Origin: Kangiellaceae bacterium
GTDB taxonomy: Bacteria > Pseudomonadota > Gammaproteobacteria > Enterobacterales > Kangiellaceae
Direction: 5' to 3'
NCBI GenBank assembly: GCA_030590405.1
Contig: JAUUYO010000050.1
Span: 1-15,431 of the forward strand
Length of the DNA: 15,431 nt
The notes beneath the pieces were generated by a model. That model was given only the letters and a program-made list of their open reading frames with translations. It made no database searches and was not told the DNA's origin. A program made the position numbers and the translations under genes. How positions within the stretch are numbered: the stretch's first letter is position 1; each line of letters begins with the position of its first letter. Shown here in pieces: positions 13,834 to 15,431 of this stretch.

Positions 13834-14646
13834 TTAGTTAAGGTATTTTTGGGGAAACGCTCGCTCTTCAGTTAGCTTGTTGGGGATTTCAATTTCCATT
13901 GAAATGGGGAGATGATCGGATACCCCCAGGTTTAGGACTTCAGTTTTTATGATATTTAAAGAATCACTCACCCAGATCTGGTCAAAATAGTGTTTAGGTT
14001 TCCATCTTGGAAAAGTCGGCGTGACATGGGTGTCCCGTTGCACTTTTAAGCCCAATTTTTTGAATTCTCTGGATACTTGCTGGGCCGGGCAATTCATATC
14101 GCCCATAATAATAAAATAAGATTCTTCTTTTAACAGTTCCGCAATGTACTTTAATTGCAAGCAACGGGCTTTATGGCTAAGCGACAAATGTACCGACAAT
14201 ACTAGTATTTGCGCCTCGCCAGTATCAAAGGTGACTTGTAATGCACCTCTGCCGGGAATTTTCCCCGGTAATCTATGGTGGATGGCATGACAGGAAGCAT
14301 ATTTGGACAAAAGCCCATTAGAGTGAGCGGCTAAACCAACCACTCGCCGATTTTGCTGTTGGTAATAATGCGGGAAGCCCCCTTGATGGGCTAAAAACTC
14401 AATCTGATTAACAAATTGAGAGCGTAAACTCCCGGCATCAACCTCCTGAAGTGCAACAATATCAAAATCCGATAGCCAATTAGCGGCCTTGCGCAGATTA
14501 TTAGCACGCTTAGAATCCGGTAACAGGTGGCGCCAGCTTTGAGTGAGATAATCACCATAGCTATGGCTATCTATACCGACTTGTAAGTTATAGCTGAGTA
14601 GCTTTAGGCGCTGATTTTGTTCTAAATTGTTGATACACAACCTCAA
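13834..14646 (-). CDS. Endonuclease/exonuclease/phosphatase family protein
   Basis: This is a 270-residue EEP-fold hydrolase. Conserved residues are Asn20 (SYNLQVG), Glu68 (ALQEVD), His153 (SVHLS), Asp183 and Asn185 (GDMNC), Asp222 (FDQIWV) and Asp244-His245 (SDHLP), a complete metal-dependent phosphodiesterase site. Blocks such as YLTQSWRHLLPD and LPGKIPGRGALQV look specific to the gammaproteobacterial subfamily encoded beside DsbA. There is no signal peptide. The substrate is unknown and could be nucleic acid or another phosphodiester. No ATG or GTG exists in frame near the start; TTG at 14646-14644 is the best candidate, with another TTG two codons later, and neither has a good Shine-Dalgarno. 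It lies 40 bp after the DsbA-like gene. Confidence 0.88.
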   Translation of the reverse strand: MRLCINNLEQNQRLKLLSYNLQVGIDSHSYGDYLTQSWRHLLPDSKRANNLRKAANWLSDFDIVALQEVDAGSLRSQFVNQIEFLAHQGGFPHYYQQQNRRVVGLAAHSNGLLSKYASCHAIHHRLPGKIPGRGALQVTFDTGEAQILVLSVHLSLSHKARCLQLKYIAELLKEESYFIIMGDMNCPAQQVSREFKKLGLKVQRDTHVTPTFPRWKPKHYFDQIWVSDSLNIIKTEVLNLGVSDHLPISMEIEIPNKLTEERAFPQKYLN

Positions 14647-14686
14647 AAGGCAATCTATACCGCTTAATCCTGTTTTTAGTTGCCAA

Positions 14687-15352
14687 TCAATTCCTTTCTC
14701 TGGCGATCAAAAAATCAATAATTTCTACCAAACGTCTAGCGGTTTGCGCTCGGTTAGCATCGATTTTATAGGTTTCATTAATAATAATAGTCGGTACTTG
14801 GCTAATTGAAAATAAATCCGCTCTTTTTTGGTAATTTTTTTCTGTTTGCCAAATAACCTCTTTATCTATCAATGGTAGCCGTTGTTCAGGCAGGTTTTCT
14901 GAGAACCAGTCCAAAATAGCGTCAAAATCCTTTAGCCGGTTACAATCAATTAAACATTGTTGATAGATTTGAACCACGGTCGGTAAATTCTGCAACTCTG
15001 TCAGTTGTGCCATCAGTGGCTGGATATAAGCTTGCTGCCGCCAGGCTGTCCTCATGACTAAAGGGGTTCTTCTCATCAATGCTGGGTTTTGCTGCAAATA
15101 TTCCGCAATGGCCGCTTCTACTTGATAACAGGACTCACAGCCGTACCAATAAAATATCTCGATATTGCTGATACTCTCTAACTCAGCCAGTTGTACCTTA
15201 TTTTGGGGGCCTGATTTAACGATTAATTCATAATCGACTCCTGAAATAAACGCTTGATCAGTTTGTTCAGCTTTAAGCGGCAGGCTGATGAGCAAAATAA
15301 GCCACAAGCGGGTCAATACAAAACTGTTTAAAGTCATTATTTTAGTTTTCAT
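14687..15352 (-). CDS. DsbA/DsbL-like thiol:disulfide interchange protein, atypical CESC site
   Basis: This 221-residue exported protein has a signal peptide at about residues 1-28 (hydrophobic core FVLTRLWLILLISLPL, then LKAEQ). IEIFYWYGCESCYQVEAAI (64-82) is the DsbA active-site strand-helix, with CESC (72-75) where DsbA normally has CPHC. SQVPTIIIN (184-192) carries the cis-proline (Pro187) beside it. A helical insertion between them includes a second pair, CLIDC (Cys133, Cys137). It should form or exchange disulfides in the periplasm. Its position before the EEP and GGDEF genes is that of dsbA in Pseudomonas. The non-standard dipeptide and weak similarity in the helical domain leave open a paralogue with different redox behaviour. 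GAGAG about 8 bases before the first ATG supports this start. Confidence 0.82.
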   Translation of the reverse strand: MKTKIMTLNSFVLTRLWLILLISLPLKAEQTDQAFISGVDYELIVKSGPQNKVQLAELESISNIEIFYWYGCESCYQVEAAIAEYLQQNPALMRRTPLVMRTAWRQQAYIQPLMAQLTELQNLPTVVQIYQQCLIDCNRLKDFDAILDWFSENLPEQRLPLIDKEVIWQTEKNYQKRADLFSISQVPTIIINETYKIDANRAQTARRLVEIIDFLIARERN

Positions 15353-15404
15353 TATTTAGCTCTCATAACAAATGGGTTTACTGCCATCTCTGGACATATC
15401 GAGT

Positions 15405-15429
15405 AGGGTGAGGCGCAAGCCTCATCCCT
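15405..15429. repeat. Strong GC-rich hairpin with GCAA loop
   Basis: AGGGTGAGGC and GCCTCATCCCT pair over 10 bp with one bulged base around a GCAA tetraloop. It lies upstream of the DsbA-like gene near the window edge. No T-tract follows within view on either strand. It could be a terminator-like hairpin of the gene beyond the window or a dispersed REP-like element. Confidence 0.6.
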
Positions 15430-15431
15430 CT

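Overview
The window looks like chromosomal DNA of a moderately AT-rich gammaproteobacterium. Evidence for this is a YigI-type acyl-CoA thioesterase, RarD, AstE, a TIGR02444 protein, and the gene order DsbA-like / EEP-family hydrolase / GGDEF, which I recall from Pseudomonas (around PA5489-PA5487). A marine lineage related to Kangiellaceae would fit, but I cannot prove the genus. I saw no tRNA, rRNA, CRISPR array, prophage or intact insertion sequence.

Layout from left to right. (1) The last 26 codons of an unidentified + strand gene (1-81). (2) A two-gene minus-strand membrane operon, DUF2157 then DUF4401-GDYXXLXY (3069 to 392), with overlapping TAATG. (3) A DUF6491-type lipoprotein on the minus strand (3897-3454). 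(4) On the + strand, yigI (4305-4772) and rarD (4869-5762), separated by a three-copy 18-bp tandem repeat that runs into the rarD start codon. (5) Facing rarD with 4 bp between stop codons, a minus-strand cluster: M20 amidohydrolase, TIGR02444 protein, astE, argC, argB (10811 to 5767). (6) A scar at about 10850-11009 with the remnant of a GNAT acetyltransferase, abutting a very diverged DUF255/YyaL-like protein (12107-11004). (7) A second minus-strand operon: DsbA-like periplasmic oxidoreductase, EEP-family hydrolase, diguanylate cyclase (15352 to 12163).

How the genes may work together. argC and argB catalyse consecutive steps of arginine synthesis on N-acetylated intermediates. Just upstream and co-directional is astE, normally the last enzyme of arginine catabolism by the succinyl pathway, and upstream of that lies a secreted amide hydrolase. 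Acyl-amino-acid chemistry is therefore concentrated here. The ArgB/ArgC pair does not look like the E. coli type.

The most unusual points are the decayed GNAT gene joined to the end of the YyaL-like ORF, the loss of the thioredoxin domain and signature residues from that ORF, the tandem repeat replacing the expected rarD ribosome-binding site, two back-to-back hairpins between argC and argB, the CESC active site of the DsbA-like protein, and the apparent TTG start of the EEP gene. I found no clearly new defence or mobile system.
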